A DNA stretch of 64,000 nucleotides from Polyangiaceae bacterium. Its GTDB lineage: Bacteria; Myxococcota_A; Polyangia; Polyangiales; Polyangiaceae. Shown piece after piece: positions 63,916-64,000 of this stretch (within the stretch, counting starts at the first letter, position 1; each line of letters opens with the position of its first letter). A model generated the notes under the pieces. The model did not search any database, was not told where the DNA came from, and saw only the letters and a program-made list of their open reading frames with translations. The stretch spans positions 2,484,708 to 2,548,707 of the forward strand of contig JABTUA010000002.1 in the NCBI GenBank assembly GCA_015075635.1. The letters are read 5' to 3'. The position numbers and the translations under genes are program-made.

Positions 63916-64000
63916 CAGCCCGAGCTCGGCGGCACTTCCAGGTGCGCCACGAGCTCCTCGAGGTGCGCGAGGTGCTCGCGGTTCACGGCGACGAAGCCGG
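63916..64000 (-). CDS. C-terminal end of a gene cut by the window
   Basis: An open minus-strand frame enters from the right edge and ends with TGA at 63916-63918. The visible residues are GFVAVNREHLAHLEELVAHL followed by EVPPSSG, an amphipathic helix. Too little for a family call. It converges with the sulfatase gene, 7 bases apart. Confidence 0.5.

Overview
The window is a GC-rich (~70%) chromosomal segment from a large-genome predatory/soil-type bacterium, most likely a myxobacterium of the Polyangiales/Sorangium-like group. Supporting this are many exported lipoproteins with a lipobox followed by Gly/Ser-rich linkers, a Pkn2-type Ser/Thr kinase, a fibro-slime protein, an enhancer-binding-protein regulator, CARDB and eight-cysteine secreted proteins, and dense small operons with ATGA/GTGA overlaps. 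No rRNA, phage structural genes, transposase or CRISPR array is visible.

Layout. 1-8.6 kb: a truncated lipoprotein gene, a fluoride-channel/DUF190 pair, a class A beta-lactamase, a MoaD-like plus BNR-repeat pair, an unknown membrane protein operon, and a secreted glycoside-hydrolase-like lipoprotein. 8.6-18.5 kb: the outstanding region. It is an island of 24 tRNA or tRNA-like genes covering 19 amino acids (no Tyr), all on the plus strand. Embedded in it are an HNH nuclease, three tandem Y-RNA-like non-coding RNAs, a Ro60/TROVE-like vWA protein, an unknown protein, a JAMM peptidase, a ubiquitin-like protein, an E1/ThiF-like enzyme, a 98-residue orphan, and an SPFH/slipin at the end. Two of the Y-like RNAs carry a complete cloverleaf in circularly permuted order: T arm, closed acceptor stem (one with an encoded CCA), D arm, anticodon arm. 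Their termini are held together by a conserved two-helix stem whose pairing is kept by compensatory changes across the three copies. Several array tRNAs depart from near-universal tRNA positions (C33 instead of U33, G55 instead of U55, T31-T39 mismatch). I read this as a candidate RNA quality-control, RNA-repair or RNA-conflict island coupled to ubiquitin-like conjugation. The function is inferred.

18.6-30.8 kb: pirin, an outer-membrane barrel, a desaturase with its overlapping MerR regulator, then a selenocysteine formate dehydrogenase. Its catalytic chain is split and out of order: the C-terminal Mo domain with in-frame UGA comes first, then a NuoE-NuoF fusion, then the Fe-S N-terminal part. 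Three lipoprotein genes follow, one frameshifted. 30.8-49.9 kb: a nuclease-like protein lacking catalytic residues, a K+ channel, a Gre-like factor, surface lipoproteins, a ThDP enzyme with an NAD-epimerase, a polysaccharide deacetylase, an ECF sigma factor with its putative membrane regulator, a rhomboid-TPR fusion, a DUF4126 protein, a CAP protein, a Ser/Thr kinase and a degenerate enhancer-binding protein. 49.9-57.4 kb: a CARDB-repeat protein and a heme d1 operon (nirS-nirJ-nirF-fused siroheme decarboxylase) in which NirS carries two c-heme domains. 57.5-64 kb: an eight-cysteine lipoprotein, an SDR-RidA-enoyl-CoA hydratase-acyl-CoA dehydrogenase operon, and an LtaS-like sulfatase.

Three dispersed repeat families occur: an ~80-bp element with terminal inverted repeats (three copies), a GATCGAGATCTGATC-containing motif (three copies, one replacing the 3' end of a tRNA-Ser) and a GCCAC-rich inverted repeat.
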